This document shows positions 1 to 8,832 of a stretch of 64,000 bases of DNA, piece after piece. Where the stretch lies: positions 1 to 64,000 of the forward strand of contig JAJYYV010000003.1 of NCBI GenBank assembly GCA_021800535.1, written 5' to 3'. The notes beneath the pieces are model-generated. The model worked only from the letters and a program-made list of their open reading frames with translations, was not told the DNA's origin and did no database searches. The stretch's first letter is position 1; every line of letters begins with the position of its first letter. This stretch comes from a bacterium (GTDB lineage Bacteria > Ratteibacteria > UBA8468 > B48-G9 > DTJG01). Made by a program: the position numbers and the translations under genes.

Positions 1-79
1 GGAGAAAGGATTAAGGTTTGCTATCAGGGAAGGAGGAAGGACAGTAGGTGCTGGAGCAATTTCTGAAATTATTGAATAA
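1..79 (+). CDS. tuf: Elongation factor Tu, C-terminal end (partial)
   Basis: The window opens inside this gene; reading from base 2 gives 25 residues ending at TAA 77-79. The visible tail contains FAIREGGRTVGAGAISEI, the conserved last strand of EF-Tu domain 3. EF-Tu delivers aminoacyl-tRNA to the ribosome. It sits 18 bp before rpsJ, the usual place of tuf at the head of the S10 cluster. Only the end of the gene is visible. Confidence 0.95.
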   Translation, partial: EKGLRFAIREGGRTVGAGAISEIIE

Positions 80-97
80 TAAATATAAATAAAAAAT

Positions 98-409
98 ATG
101 AATACAAAAAAAATAAGAATAAAAGTGAGAAGTTTTGACCATAGAATTTTGGATGAATCTGTAAAACAAATTGTTGAAATTGTAAAAAGCACAGGAGTAA
201 AAACTATAGGACCGATTCCTTTACCTACTAAAAGAGAAATATTTACTGTTATAAGGTCTCCGCATGTCCATAAAAAAAGTAGAGAGCAATTTCAATTACT
301 GACACATAAAAGAATTATTGATATTATTGAGCCGTCAACAAGAACTGTAGATGCTCTTAGTCGTTTAAATCTGCCTTCAGGGGTAGAAATTGAAATGAAA
401 TTGGAGTAA
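98..409 (+). CDS. rpsJ: Ribosomal protein S10 (NusE)
   Basis: 103 residues, the normal S10 length. The conserved core [20 protein letters not shown] is present at about residues 38-57, followed by the KKSREQF helix start. S10 is part of the 30S head and, as NusE, joins the transcription antitermination complex. It is the first complete gene of the S10 operon here, 4 bp before rplC. Confidence 0.97.
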   Translation: MNTKKIRIKVRSFDHRILDESVKQIVEIVKSTGVKTIGPIPLPTKREIFTVIRSPHVHKKSREQFQLLTHKRIIDIIEPSTRTVDALSRLNLPSGVEIEMKLE

Positions 410-413
410 ATAA

Positions 414-1061
414 ATGATAAAAGGTTTGCTAGGAAAAAAACTTGGGATGATGACATATTTTGATGAAACAGGCAAAGCTATTTCAGTTTCAGCTGTTGAA
501 GTGGGTCCTTGTTATGTAACACAAATTAAAACAAAAGAAACAGATGGTTATTTTGCAATTCAAATTGGATATGATATGATTGTTAAGGAAAAAAATTTAA
601 ATAAACCAATTACTGGTCATTTAAAAAAACATAATCTTCCATTATTAAAGTATTTTAAAGAGATAAGATATAGCAATCCTTCAGAAGAATTCAAGATTAA
701 TATAGGTAATGAATTTAAAATAGATATTTTTAAAGAGGGGGAATTTATAGATGTTACTGGAAATACAAAGGGAAAAGGTTTTCAGGGAGTAGTTAAGAGA
801 CATGGGTTTAAGGGTGGACCTTCTTCTCATGGTTCTATGCAGCATAGGAAAGTAGGGTCAGTTGGAGCAACCAGTCCTCAGGGTACTATTAAAGGCACTA
901 AAATGGCAGGACATATGGGCAATAAACAACTAACAGTTCAAAATTTAAAAATTATAAAAATTTTTTCTGAAAAAAATATAATGTTGGTAAAAGGTGCAAT
1001 ACCAGGAGCAGAAAATAATACTATTTTTATAAGAAAGGCGATTAAAAAGAGTGCAAAATGA
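414..1061 (+). CDS. rplC: Ribosomal protein L3
   Basis: 215 residues. The family signature KGFQGVVKRHGFKGG with the following SHGS..HR..GSVGATSPQG and AGHMGN segments is clear at about residues 120-170. L3 is an early-assembling 50S protein near the peptidyl-transferase centre. The stop overlaps the rplD start by 4 bp (ATGA), implying translational coupling. Confidence 0.97.
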   Translation: MIKGLLGKKLGMMTYFDETGKAISVSAVEVGPCYVTQIKTKETDGYFAIQIGYDMIVKEKNLNKPITGHLKKHNLPLLKYFKEIRYSNPSEEFKINIGNEFKIDIFKEGEFIDVTGNTKGKGFQGVVKRHGFKGGPSSHGSMQHRKVGSVGATSPQGTIKGTKMAGHMGNKQLTVQNLKIIKIFSEKNIMLVKGAIPGAENNTIFIRKAIKKSAK

Positions 1062-1708
1062 TAAAAGAAATAGCGATTTTTAATATTGATGGAGAGAAAA
1101 TAGGGACAGAATCTTTGGATATAAATGAAAAAGAAAAAATAAATAAAGATATACTTTACAGGTATGTTGTATCTTATCTTGCCAATCAAAGGCAGGGTAC
1201 TGTGTCTACTAAAACAAAAGGGGATGTTTCCGGAAGTGGTAAAAAGCCATGGAGACAAAAAGGAACCGGGAGAGCCAGAGTTGGTACAACAAGGAATCCT
1301 GTATGGAGACATGGTGGTGTTGCATTTGGACCAAAACCGAGGGATTACAGAAAATTTCTGCCTAAAAAAATGAAAGAAAAAGCATTAAAAGATGCTCTTA
1401 TTTCAAGAATAATGGAAGAAAAATTTTGTTTTATTTCAATACCTTCAGAAATAACTCAGCCAAAAACGAGAATTTTCGCCAATTTTATTAAAAAATCTGG
1501 TTTTTCTGATTCAAAGATTTTATTTGTTCTTGATAAAGCCAATGAAAAAAAATTGACAATTTTAAAAAGTTTGCGTAATATAAATTCTCTTTGTTATTGT
1601 TATAATGACCAGATGAATCCGTATGATATATTAAAAAATGATATAATTATTGTTCAAAAGGAAATTTTATTAAATATAAAGAAAACCCTGGGAGTTTTAA
1701 ATGTTTGA
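1058..1708 (+). CDS. rplD: Ribosomal protein L4
   Basis: 216 residues. The extended tunnel loop of L4 is recognisable: TKGDVSGSGKKPWRQKGTGR at about residues 51-70, then the HGGVAFGPKPRDY segment. L4 lines the peptide exit tunnel and in some bacteria represses its own operon. It overlaps rplC by 4 bp and rplW by 8 bp. Confidence 0.97.
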   Translation: MIKEIAIFNIDGEKIGTESLDINEKEKINKDILYRYVVSYLANQRQGTVSTKTKGDVSGSGKKPWRQKGTGRARVGTTRNPVWRHGGVAFGPKPRDYRKFLPKKMKEKALKDALISRIMEEKFCFISIPSEITQPKTRIFANFIKKSGFSDSKILFVLDKANEKKLTILKSLRNINSLCYCYNDQMNPYDILKNDIIIVQKEILLNIKKTLGVLNV

Positions 1709-1979
1709 TATCTTTCATCTAATAAAATATCCGCTTATTACCGAAAAAGCTACTTTAATTGGACAGAATAACAAATATATATTTGCTGTATCAAAAAATG
1801 TAAATAAATTTCAGATTAAAGAGGCTATAGAGAAGATTTATAAAGTAAAAGTTATTAGTGTGGCTGTTATTAATATCCATCCCAAGAAAAGAAGAACCAG
1901 ATATGTTGAGGGATATAAATCTTCTTATAAAAAAGCAATTGTTACATTGAAACAAGGAGATAAAATTGCCATTACGTAA
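1701..1979 (+). CDS. rplW: Ribosomal protein L23
   Basis: 92 residues. The N-terminal [11 protein letters not shown] motif and the [21 protein letters not shown] stretch (KKRRTR loop) identify L23, which sits at the tunnel exit and docks trigger factor and SRP. It overlaps rplD by 8 bp, and its last 14 bp contain the rplB start. Confidence 0.95.
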   Translation: MFDIFHLIKYPLITEKATLIGQNNKYIFAVSKNVNKFQIKEAIEKIYKVKVISVAVINIHPKKRRTRYVEGYKSSYKKAIVTLKQGDKIAIT

Positions 1980-2784
1980 ACTAAAATCTTTAAATAATTC
2001 TTCAAGGCATACTGTGATTTCTGATTATTCAGAAATTACAAAAAGAGACCCGGAAAAAAGATTGGTAAAAGGGTTTAAAAAAAATTCCGGAAGAAATAAT
2101 TTAGGCAGAATAACTGTAAGGCATAAAGGTGGAGGACATAAAAAACTGTATAGATTTATAAATTTTAAAGGAATACCTGGCAAGGCAAAGGTTATTAGTA
2201 TTGAATATGACCCAAATAGAACATCCAGGATTGCTTTAATTCAATATCCTAATGGTATAAAGAATTATATTATAGCTCCGGCAGGACTTAGTGTAGGGAC
2301 AATTATAGAAATTGGAGAAAATGCTGAGGCTAAAATAGGCAATAGGCTTCCTTTGAAAAATATACCTGAAGGAACTGAAATATGTAATATTGAAATTCAA
2401 CCTGGGAAAGGCGGTCAACTTATCAGGTCTGCCGGGTCATCAGCAATTTTAATGGCAAAAATGGAAAAGTATGCTAATGTTAAACTTCCTTCTGGAGAAA
2501 TAAGACTTTTTCCTTTTGAATGTATGGCTACTATTGGAAAGATAAGTAATCCGGAATATAAATATATATCTTTAGGTAAAGCAGGCAGGAAAAGATGGAA
2601 AGGTATAAGACCCACAGTTAGAGGTGTTGCCATGAATCCAATAGACCATCCTATGGGTGGTGGAGAAGGACGGGGTAAAGGAAATATTCCTGTTACACCA
2701 TGGGGGCAGCCCACAAAAGGTTTTAAAACAAGAAAAAAAATTAAATATTCAGATAAATTTATTTTACAGAGGAGAAAGAAATAA
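1966..2784 (+). CDS. rplB: Ribosomal protein L2
   Basis: 272 residues, usual length. Start is TTG at 1966, supported by AAGGAGA at 1954-1960 five bases upstream and by no alternative before the conserved core. Motifs: [19 protein letters not shown] near the N-terminus, and the [20 protein letters not shown] loop with the functionally key histidine near residue 225. L2 supports subunit association and peptidyl transfer. Confidence 0.96.
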   Translation: MPLRKLKSLNNSSRHTVISDYSEITKRDPEKRLVKGFKKNSGRNNLGRITVRHKGGGHKKLYRFINFKGIPGKAKVISIEYDPNRTSRIALIQYPNGIKNYIIAPAGLSVGTIIEIGENAEAKIGNRLPLKNIPEGTEICNIEIQPGKGGQLIRSAGSSAILMAKMEKYANVKLPSGEIRLFPFECMATIGKISNPEYKYISLGKAGRKRWKGIRPTVRGVAMNPIDHPMGGGEGRGKGNIPVTPWGQPTKGFKTRKKIKYSDKFILQRRKK

Positions 2785-3066
2785 ATGCGGTCTTTAAAAA
2801 AAGGTCCTTTTGTTGATGAAAAACTTCTAAAGAAAGTAAAAAAAGTTCAATCAAAAGGTTCAAAAGAATCAATTAAAACATGGTCAAGACGGTCCACTAT
2901 TATACCGGAATTTGTTGGTATTACATTCTCTGTGCATAATGGTAAAAATTTTATACCTGTTTATGTTACAGAAAATATGGTTGGTCATAAATTGGGTGAA
3001 TTTTCCCCAACAAGGATTTTTCGTTCTCATGGAGCCCATACTGAAAGATCAATGGAGAAAACATAA
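2785..3066 (+). CDS. rpsS: Ribosomal protein S19
   Basis: 93 residues beginning [11 protein letters not shown], the invariant S19 start. The [16 protein letters not shown] segment and [11 protein letters not shown] motif are present. S19 binds the 30S head with S13. It begins directly after the rplB stop; its own stop shares one base with the rplV start. Confidence 0.97.
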   Translation: MRSLKKGPFVDEKLLKKVKKVQSKGSKESIKTWSRRSTIIPEFVGITFSVHNGKNFIPVYVTENMVGHKLGEFSPTRIFRSHGAHTERSMEKT

Positions 3067-3422
3067 TGGAAGTGAAAGCAATTGCAAAATTTATAAAAAT
3101 AAGTCCAATTAAGGCAAATGTTATTAGGAAATCAATTGTGGGGAAAGAAGTACAACAGGCTGTAAATATTTTAGAAAATATACCTAAAAAATCTTCAAGA
3201 ATTATAAAAAAAGTTGTTCAGTCGTGCTTTGCTAATGCAAAACAAAAAAATTCTGATATTCAGGGATGGTATATAAAAAATATATTAATTAATGAAGGCC
3301 CAAAAATGAAAAGAATACAATCTGCTTCTATGGGAAGAGGAGTAATTATAAGAAAAAGATTTTCACATATAACAGTTATTCTTGATGAGCAGGTAATAAA
3401 TAAAAAAATAAAGAAAACTTAG
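3066..3422 (+). CDS. rplV: Ribosomal protein L22
   Basis: 118 residues. Opens with AIAKFIKISPIKANVIRKSI, the L22 N-terminal pattern; the C-terminal arm GPKMKRIQSASMGRG followed by HITVIL is the tunnel-lining hairpin. It overlaps rpsS by one base (TAATG) and is 8 bp before rpsC. Confidence 0.95.
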   Translation: MEVKAIAKFIKISPIKANVIRKSIVGKEVQQAVNILENIPKKSSRIIKKVVQSCFANAKQKNSDIQGWYIKNILINEGPKMKRIQSASMGRGVIIRKRFSHITVILDEQVINKKIKKT

Positions 3423-3430
3423 AGGAGTGT

Positions 3431-4156
3431 ATGGGACAAAAAGTAAATCCGATTAGTTTAAGGCTTGGTATTACTGAAAAATGGCGTTCTTTATGGTTTG
3501 CAGATGATAAAAATTTCAAGAATTTTTTAAAAGAAGATGTATTAATAAAAAATTATTTATTCAAAAGATTTCCCAGGGGTTCTATAACAAAAATAGAAAT
3601 AGAAAAAATCGCAGAAAAAATCAGAATTATTCTTTATAGTCCCAGACCAGGTGTGGTTCTGGGTAGAAAAGGAACAGAAATAAATCAGGTAAGAAATGAA
3701 ATTATCAAATTATTAAATGAAGATAAAAAGCAAACAAAGCAGGTAAGTATAGATGTTGAAGAAATAAAAAATCCGATTTTATCTGCCCAGTTTGTAGCAG
3801 ATACTATTGCTATGCAGCTTGAAAGACGGGTTCCTCATCGTGTGGCAATAAAAAAAGAAATGTCTTTATGCAGAAGCGCAGGTGCTCCTGGTATAAAAAT
3901 AAAAGTTGGAGGAAGATTAGGTGGGGCAGAGATTTCAAGAGCGGAATTATATATAGATGGTAAGGTTCCCTTACATACTTTAAGAGCAAAAATTGATTAT
4001 GCAACTTCTACAGCAATAACAAAATTTGGATGTATTGGAGTAAAAGTATGGATATTTTTAAAAGAAGTTTTAAATCCTAACGAAATCTATTTAAAAAAAG
4101 AACCAAGTGATAAAAAAGAAGAAGTGAAAACAGATAGAGTTTATGAAAAAAAATAA
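3431..4156 (+). CDS. rpsC: Ribosomal protein S3
   Basis: 241 residues. Begins MGQKVNPISLRLGI; the KH domain carries the GRKGTEINQVRNEI loop at about residues 77-90, and the C-terminal domain shows GAPGIKIKVGGRLGGAEISR. A lysine- and glutamate-rich tail of about 20 residues extends past the core. S3 forms part of the mRNA entry tunnel and helicase. Confidence 0.96.
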   Translation: MGQKVNPISLRLGITEKWRSLWFADDKNFKNFLKEDVLIKNYLFKRFPRGSITKIEIEKIAEKIRIILYSPRPGVVLGRKGTEINQVRNEIIKLLNEDKKQTKQVSIDVEEIKNPILSAQFVADTIAMQLERRVPHRVAIKKEMSLCRSAGAPGIKIKVGGRLGGAEISRAELYIDGKVPLHTLRAKIDYATSTAITKFGCIGVKVWIFLKEVLNPNEIYLKKEPSDKKEEVKTDRVYEKK

Positions 4157-4177
4157 ATAAATAAATGAGGAAAAAAA

Positions 4178-4594
4178 ATGCCATTAATGCCAAAAAGAGT
4201 AAAATATAGAAAACTTCAAAAAGGTAATACAAAAGGTAAGGCAAAAAAAGGTTGTACACTTTTTTTTGGTGATTATGGGCTGCAATCTCTCCAACCAGGA
4301 AGGCTTACTAATAACCAAATAGAAGCCGCAAGGGTCGCAATAATGCACCATCTTAAATCCAAGGGAAAGATGTGGATAAGAATTTTTCCTGATAGACCTT
4401 TTACAAAAAAGCCAGCAGAAACAAGAATGGGAAAAGGTAAAGGTGATGTATCCGGGTGGGAATCTATTATTAAACCAGGGAGAATTCTTTTTGAAATATC
4501 CGGGGTTTCATCAGATGTTGCTTTAGAGGCTTTAAGGTTGGCTTCATATAAACTACCAATAAACACAAAAATGATTGTCAGGGAAGAAATATGA
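4178..4594 (+). CDS. rplP: Ribosomal protein L16
   Basis: 138 residues starting [12 protein letters not shown], with the [20 protein letters not shown] and [20 protein letters not shown] motifs typical of L16. L16 organises the A-site of the 50S subunit. The ATG is preceded by GAGGAAAAAA. The stop overlaps the rpmC start as ATGA. Confidence 0.97.
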   Translation: MPLMPKRVKYRKLQKGNTKGKAKKGCTLFFGDYGLQSLQPGRLTNNQIEAARVAIMHHLKSKGKMWIRIFPDRPFTKKPAETRMGKGKGDVSGWESIIKPGRILFEISGVSSDVALEALRLASYKLPINTKMIVREEI

Positions 4595-4821
4595 AAAGAG
4601 AAGAATTTGAGAATTTGAGAAATCTGTCACTAATAGAACTTCAGCAGAAGAAAAATGATATTGCAAAAAAACTTTTTGAAAGTAGATTTCAGCTAAAACT
4701 TGGACAATTAAAAAATTATTCTTCTTTGAAAGAAATGAGAAAAGATATATCCCGTATTAATATTGTTATAAGACAAAAACAAATTAATAAAACAGAAGGT
4801 GCAAATGGACAAAAAAAATAG
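4591..4821 (+). CDS. rpmC: Ribosomal protein L29
   Basis: 76 residues, two-helix protein. The central [17 protein letters not shown] segment and the [15 protein letters not shown]-terminal helix match L29, which sits beside L23 at the tunnel exit. It overlaps rplP by 4 bp and rpsQ by 17 bp. Slightly longer than the usual 60-70 residues because of a polar C-terminal tail. Confidence 0.93.
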   Translation: MKREEFENLRNLSLIELQQKKNDIAKKLFESRFQLKLGQLKNYSSLKEMRKDISRINIVIRQKQINKTEGANGQKK

Positions 4822-5077
4822 CCGTTCAATAAAAATAGAAAAAACAGGGGTGGTATCAAGTGATAAAATGAATAAAACAAGAGTTGTTGTTGTTGAAAGA
4901 CTTTCAAGGCATCCACTATATAAAAAAATAATTAGAAAGAAAAACAAATTTTATGTTCATGACGAAGGAAATATAAGTAAAGTCGGGGATATGGTTAAAA
5001 TTCAACAGATAAGACCTTTAAGTAAAATGAAACGATGGAAATTGATAGATATTATTAAAAAAGGTCAGGTTAAATAG
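4805..5077 (+). CDS. rpsQ: Ribosomal protein S17
   Basis: 90 residues. GTG at 4799 is also open, but AGAAGG at 4793-4798 is correctly spaced only for ATG 4805, which I take as start. The core [19 protein letters not shown] and the later [19 protein letters not shown] are classical S17. S17 is a primary 16S rRNA binder. Overlaps the rpmC end. Confidence 0.94.
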   Translation: MDKKNSRSIKIEKTGVVSSDKMNKTRVVVVERLSRHPLYKKIIRKKNKFYVHDEGNISKVGDMVKIQQIRPLSKMKRWKLIDIIKKGQVK

Positions 5078-5085
5078 GAGTAAGT

Positions 5086-5454
5086 ATGGTTCAATTAAGA
5101 ACAATTCTTGATGTTGCAGATAATACAGGCGCAAAAAAATTATGTTTAATAGGAATTCACGGAGCATCAAAACGTAAATATGCAAAAGTAGGAGATATTA
5201 TTGTCGCCAGTGTTAGGGATGCTTTACCTGATGGTATTGTGAAAAAAAAACAGGTTGTAAAAGCAGTAATTGTGAGGACAAAGTTTCCTATAAAAAGACA
5301 TGATGGTTCTTATATCAGGTTTGACCATAATTCTGCTGTAATTATTGATGATGACCTTAATCCAAGGGGAACACGTGTTTTTGGTCCTGTTCCAAGGGAA
5401 CTAAGGGAAGGCAATTTTATGAAAATAATTTCTCTTGCTCCGGAGGTTTTATAA
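5086..5454 (+). CDS. rplN: Ribosomal protein L14
   Basis: 122 residues, exact family length, starting [18 protein letters not shown]. Motifs [15 protein letters not shown] and [20 protein letters not shown] are diagnostic. L14 forms part of the intersubunit bridge and is the target of RsfS, whose gene lies at 50746-51099 in this window. Opens the spc part of the cluster. Confidence 0.98.
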   Translation: MVQLRTILDVADNTGAKKLCLIGIHGASKRKYAKVGDIIVASVRDALPDGIVKKKQVVKAVIVRTKFPIKRHDGSYIRFDHNSAVIIDDDLNPRGTRVFGPVPRELREGNFMKIISLAPEVL

Positions 5455-5778
5455 ATGAAAGCAGGAATCAGAAAAAATGATTTTGTTATGGTTATTAAAG
5501 GGAAAGACAGGGGGAAAAAAGGAAGAGTTTTACATGTTTTACCCAGGGAAAACAGGATATTAATAGAAGGGGTCAATTTTGTTAAAAAACATACCAAACC
5601 TCGTTCAGCAACACAACAAGGTGGAATAATCACAATGGAAAAACCAATTTCTATTAGTAATGTTCAATATTTTTGTATGAGGTGTAATAAGCCTGTAAGA
5701 CTTGGCATCAAAAAATTAGATGATAAAACAGATGTCCGAGTTTGTAAAAAATGCGGTGAAATTGCGGAGATTAAATAA
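5455..5778 (+). CDS. rplX: Ribosomal protein L24
   Basis: 107 residues. KOW motif: VMVIKGKDRGKKGRVLHVLP at about residues 10-29, then VNFVKKHTKP. The C-terminal part keeps a Cys4 zinc ribbon (CMRC...CKKC), found in many but not all L24 proteins. L24 is an assembly initiator of the 50S. It abuts rplN and rplE without gaps. Confidence 0.96.
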   Translation: MKAGIRKNDFVMVIKGKDRGKKGRVLHVLPRENRILIEGVNFVKKHTKPRSATQQGGIITMEKPISISNVQYFCMRCNKPVRLGIKKLDDKTDVRVCKKCGEIAEIK

Positions 5779-6327
5779 ATGGAAACAAGGCTTAAAAAAT
5801 ATTATAAAGAAACAGTTATTTCAGAGATGATGAAAAAATTTAAATTTAAAAATTCAATGCATGTTCCAAAGATTACAAAAATAATACTTAATATGGGTGT
5901 TGGTAGAGATAATAAAGATTCAAAATTAATAGAAATAGCACAAAAAGAAATGATGCTTATCAGTGGACAAAAACCTGTTATAACAAGAGGTAAAAGGTCC
6001 ATTTCCGGATTTAATCTTAGAAAAGGGGATATTTGCGGAATAATGGTAACCTTAAGAAATGATAGAATGTATGAATTTCTTGATAGGTTGATAACTGTGG
6101 CTTTACCAAGAGTTAGAGATTTTAGCGGACTTCCTGCAAATTCTTTTAGTGGACAAAATTCCTATACTATAGGAATTAAAGAACAGGTTATATTTCCTGA
6201 AATTGATTATAATATAGTTAACAAAGTCAGAGGATTAAACCTGACAATTTGTACAAATTCAAAAAAAATTGAAGAAGCACGAGAACTTTTAAAATTAATG
6301 GGATTACCTATACAGGAGACAAAATAG
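5779..6327 (+). CDS. rplE: Ribosomal protein L5
   Basis: 182 residues. Motifs: [14 protein letters not shown] near residue 30, [28 protein letters not shown], and FPEIDYN. L5 binds 5S rRNA and contacts P-site tRNA. Its TAG stop overlaps the GTG start of the next gene by one base. Confidence 0.97.
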   Translation: METRLKKYYKETVISEMMKKFKFKNSMHVPKITKIILNMGVGRDNKDSKLIEIAQKEMMLISGQKPVITRGKRSISGFNLRKGDICGIMVTLRNDRMYEFLDRLITVALPRVRDFSGLPANSFSGQNSYTIGIKEQVIFPEIDYNIVNKVRGLNLTICTNSKKIEEARELLKLMGLPIQETK

Positions 6328-6512
6328 TGGCTAGAAAATGTTTTTTTGAAAAATCCAAGAAAACTCCAAAATTTAAAGTTAGAAAAAGAAATAGATGCTG
6401 GAGATGTGGCAGACCAAGAGGTTATATAGAAAAATTTGGATTATGTAGAATATGTTTCCGGGAACTTGCTTCAAAGGGTGAAATTCCTGGTATTACAAAA
6501 GCAAGCTGGTAA
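6327..6512 (+). CDS. rpsZ: Ribosomal protein S14, zinc-binding (type Z)
   Basis: 61 residues with a GTG start at 6327 overlapping the rplE stop. The C+ zinc form is evident: CWRCGRPRG...CRICFRELA gives a Cys4 site, and the short length excludes the zinc-free long S14. It ends with the typical IPGITKASW. Confidence 0.97.
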   Translation: MARKCFFEKSKKTPKFKVRKRNRCWRCGRPRGYIEKFGLCRICFRELASKGEIPGITKASW

Positions 6513-6542
6513 ATTATTAATAAATTATAAAAGGAAAAAAAT

Positions 6543-6944
6543 ATGACTTTTACAGACCCAATATCTGATATGATGATAAGGTTAAAAAATGCTGGTATGG
6601 TGAAAAAGGAATTTGTAGATATTCCATATTCATCTTTTAAAGAACAGATATTAAATACTTTAAAAGAGGAAAAATATATAAAAAAAGTAGAAACTATTGA
6701 AAAAGATAATAAAAAATTTTTAAGGGCATTTTTGCTATACAATTCTGAAGGTAAACATTTAATTTTCAATATAAAAAATATAAGTACGCCAGGCAGAAGG
6801 ATATATATGCCTGCAAAAAATATCCCGGGTGGGAAATCAGACTATGTTTTGGCAATTTTAAGTACTTCCAGAGGAGTTTGCAGCAGCAGAAAAGCGAAAG
6901 AATTAGGTGTTGGAGGAGAAATTTTATTTTATATATATAAATAG
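6543..6944 (+). CDS. rpsH: Ribosomal protein S8
   Basis: 133 residues. Starts MTFTDPISDMMIRLKNA; the C-terminal VLAILSTSRGVCSSRKAKE and GGEILFYIYK match the S8 signature (STSxGv, G.....GG..L). S8 is a central 16S rRNA binder and in E. coli the spc-operon repressor. Preceded by AAGGAAAAAAAT. Confidence 0.97.
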   Translation: MTFTDPISDMMIRLKNAGMVKKEFVDIPYSSFKEQILNTLKEEKYIKKVETIEKDNKKFLRAFLLYNSEGKHLIFNIKNISTPGRRIYMPAKNIPGGKSDYVLAILSTSRGVCSSRKAKELGVGGEILFYIYK

Positions 6945-6956
6945 AGAGATAAAACT

Positions 6957-7532
6957 ATGAGTAGATTAGGTAAAAAACCAATTATAATTCCGGAGAAAGT
7001 TAATGTGTCTGTCAAAGAAGGAATGATTGAAATTTCAGGGCCCAAAGGGAAATTATCACAAAAAATATTTGATAATATTTCAGTAAGTGTAGAAAATAAT
7101 CAGATTTTTATCAAAAATTTAGTAGGTTCTGATGATAAAAAAATGAGAAAAATATTTAAAAAAACAGACAGTTTACAGGGTTTATTAAGGGCCCTTATTA
7201 TCAATAAAATTAATGGGGTATTAAATCCTTTTGAAAAAATTCTTGAGATTCATGGGGTTGGATATAAAGCAGAACTAAAAGATAAAAAACTTATTTTAAA
7301 TATAGGATTTAATCATCCTGTAGAAATTAATATTCCAGAGATACTTTCAGTGGAAATTGTTCATAATACTATTCTTTTTATTAGGGGAATAGATAAACAT
7401 TTTATTGGTAACTGGACAGCACAAATAAGAAATCTGTGTCCGCCAGAACCTTATAAAGGCAAAGGTATTAGATATAGAGGAGAATATGTAAAACATAAAG
7501 TTGGGAAAGCAGCAATAGCAACACAAAAATAA
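6957..7532 (+). CDS. rplF: Ribosomal protein L6
   Basis: 191 residues starting MSRLGKKPIIIPEKV. The C-terminal L6 signature PPEPYKGKGIRYRGE is intact. The segment between the two repeats (KNLVGSDDKKMRKIFKKTDS) is more divergent than usual, but the fold landmarks are kept. L6 sits near the factor-binding site. Confidence 0.95.
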   Translation: MSRLGKKPIIIPEKVNVSVKEGMIEISGPKGKLSQKIFDNISVSVENNQIFIKNLVGSDDKKMRKIFKKTDSLQGLLRALIINKINGVLNPFEKILEIHGVGYKAELKDKKLILNIGFNHPVEINIPEILSVEIVHNTILFIRGIDKHFIGNWTAQIRNLCPPEPYKGKGIRYRGEYVKHKVGKAAIATQK

Positions 7533-7554
7533 TATTAATAAACTGGATTAAAAT

Positions 7555-7932
7555 ATGAGAATAACTAAAGATATTCAAAGAAAAAAAAGACATTTAAGAC
7601 TTAGAAAAAAAATTTCAGGTTCTGGTGAAAGACCAAGACTTTTTGTTTTTAAAAGCAGTAAACATTTTTATGCTTCTTTGATTAATGACCAGGAGCATAC
7701 CTGTAAGATTATTACTACTGTTTCCACCTTAAGTAAAGAATTTAAAAGTCTTTCAGCAAATGGTGAAAAGGGATGGAATACTAAAGGAGCAATTTTGATT
7801 GGAAAGCTTATCGCTGAGAAAGCAAAAATCTTAAATATAGATAAGGTTGTTTTTGACAGGGGAGGATTCCAATATATAGGTAAGATTAAAGCATTTGCAG
7901 ATGCTGCCAGACAAGGAGGTTTAAAATTTTAG
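7555..7932 (+). CDS. rplR: Ribosomal protein L18
   Basis: 125 residues. RHLRLRKKISGSGERPRLFV is the L18 N-terminal motif, and VVFDRGGFQYIGKIKAFADA with the final ARQGGLKF is the C-terminal one. L18 binds 5S rRNA with L5. Its TAG stop (7930-7932) lies inside the proposed beginning of rpsE. Confidence 0.96.
   Translation: MRITKDIQRKKRHLRLRKKISGSGERPRLFVFKSSKHFYASLINDQEHTCKIITTVSTLSKEFKSLSANGEKGWNTKGAILIGKLIAEKAKILNIDKVVFDRGGFQYIGKIKAFADAARQGGLKF
7913..7920 (+). promoter_or_regulatory. Strong ribosome binding site deciding the rpsE start
   Basis: AAGGAGGT lies inside the last codons of rplR. Its spacing of 6 bases (from the last G of GGAGG) to ATT 7926, and the lack of any standard start codon downstream until 8043, make this the site that fixes rpsE initiation. 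Confidence 0.75.
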
Positions 7933-8408
7933 AAAAAAAACAAAAAATAGAAAAAGATGAAAAACAGTTTGTTATAGAAATAAGAAGAGTTACAAAAGTA
8001 ACGAAAGGTGGTAAGAGACTTAATTTTCGTGCTATTGTTGTTTTGGGCAATGAGAAAGGAACAGCTGGTTTTGGTGTTGGGAAAGCAGGAGCGGTTCCAG
8101 AAGCGATAAGAAAAGCAACAGAAAAAGCAAGAAAGAATCAAATACATATTTTTTTAAAAGGAACCACTATCCCTCATGAAGTAAATGCCAAGTTCAATGC
8201 GTCTAAAATAATTTTAAAACCTGCAGTAAAAGGTTATGGTATGGTTGTGGGTAAAACAATGCGTGCTTATCTGGAATCTTTTGGAATAAAAGATATTGTA
8301 GGAAAATGTTTAAATTCTACAAATCCTATAAATGTATTAAATGCAACACAAAAAGCACTTTTACAATTTAAAAAAGGAGTAGAAAAAGATGAAACTTCAT
8401 CAGATTAA
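7926..8408 (+). CDS. rpsE: Ribosomal protein S5, probable ATT start
   Basis: The reading frame contains the full S5 core: VIEIRRVTKVTKGGKR, a double-strand RNA-binding domain, GFGVGKAGAVPEAIRKATEK and a complete C-terminal domain. No in-frame ATG, GTG or TTG exists before TTG 8043, which would delete the first third of the RNA-binding domain. ATT 7926 lies 6 bases after AAGGAGG (7913-7919) and gives 160 residues, the normal length. I therefore infer an ATT start, overlapping the rplR stop by 7 bp. It overlaps rplO by 20 bp. Confidence 0.88.
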   Translation: MLEKKQKIEKDEKQFVIEIRRVTKVTKGGKRLNFRAIVVLGNEKGTAGFGVGKAGAVPEAIRKATEKARKNQIHIFLKGTTIPHEVNAKFNASKIILKPAVKGYGMVVGKTMRAYLESFGIKDIVGKCLNSTNPINVLNATQKALLQFKKGVEKDETSSD

Positions 8409-8832
8409 ACCATCTTTAGGAATGAAAAAATATTCAAAAAGAGTTGGAAGAGGAGATGCTTCTGGTCATGGTGCCACCTCTACACGAGGAAATAAAGGCC
8501 ATAGGTCCAGAAAAGGATTTCATCGTGTTGGTGGTTTTGAAGGTGGGCAGATGCCTCTTATAAGAAAATTGCCAAAACGTGGATTTATACATAAAAGAAG
8601 TATAGATATTTCTATAGTAAATATTTATCAATTAAATGAAAAATTTTCTGAAGGAGTAGAAATTACTCCTGATTTATTATTAAAACATAATCTGATAGAT
8701 AATATTAATACACATATTAAAATTCTTGGAAAAGGTAATATTAATAAAAAACTAAATATTCAGGCACATTCATTCTCTTCAAAGGCAAAAAATAAAATAG
8801 AGAATATTGGTGGAAAAACAATTATATTATGA
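8389..8832 (+). CDS. rplO: Ribosomal protein L15
   Basis: 147 residues. N-terminal glycine/arginine-rich region KRVGRGDASGHGATSTRG with RSRKGFHRVGGFEGGQMPL is typical L15. It follows rpsE directly with a 20-bp overlap; rpmD (L30), which normally lies between them, is missing. It overlaps secY by 4 bp. Confidence 0.95.
   Translation: MKLHQIKPSLGMKKYSKRVGRGDASGHGATSTRGNKGHRSRKGFHRVGGFEGGQMPLIRKLPKRGFIHKRSIDISIVNIYQLNEKFSEGVEITPDLLLKHNLIDNINTHIKILGKGNINKKLNIQAHSFSSKAKNKIENIGGKTIIL

Noticed and set aside
2415-2714. Long antisense frame opposite rplB
   Set aside because: Shadow of the conserved L2 coding sequence; no start site and no family resemblance. The same applies to the antisense frames over other ribosomal genes.
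8043-8408. rpsE starting at TTG 8043
   Set aside because: This would remove the conserved N-terminal third of S5 and has no Shine-Dalgarno; ATT 7926 is far better placed.
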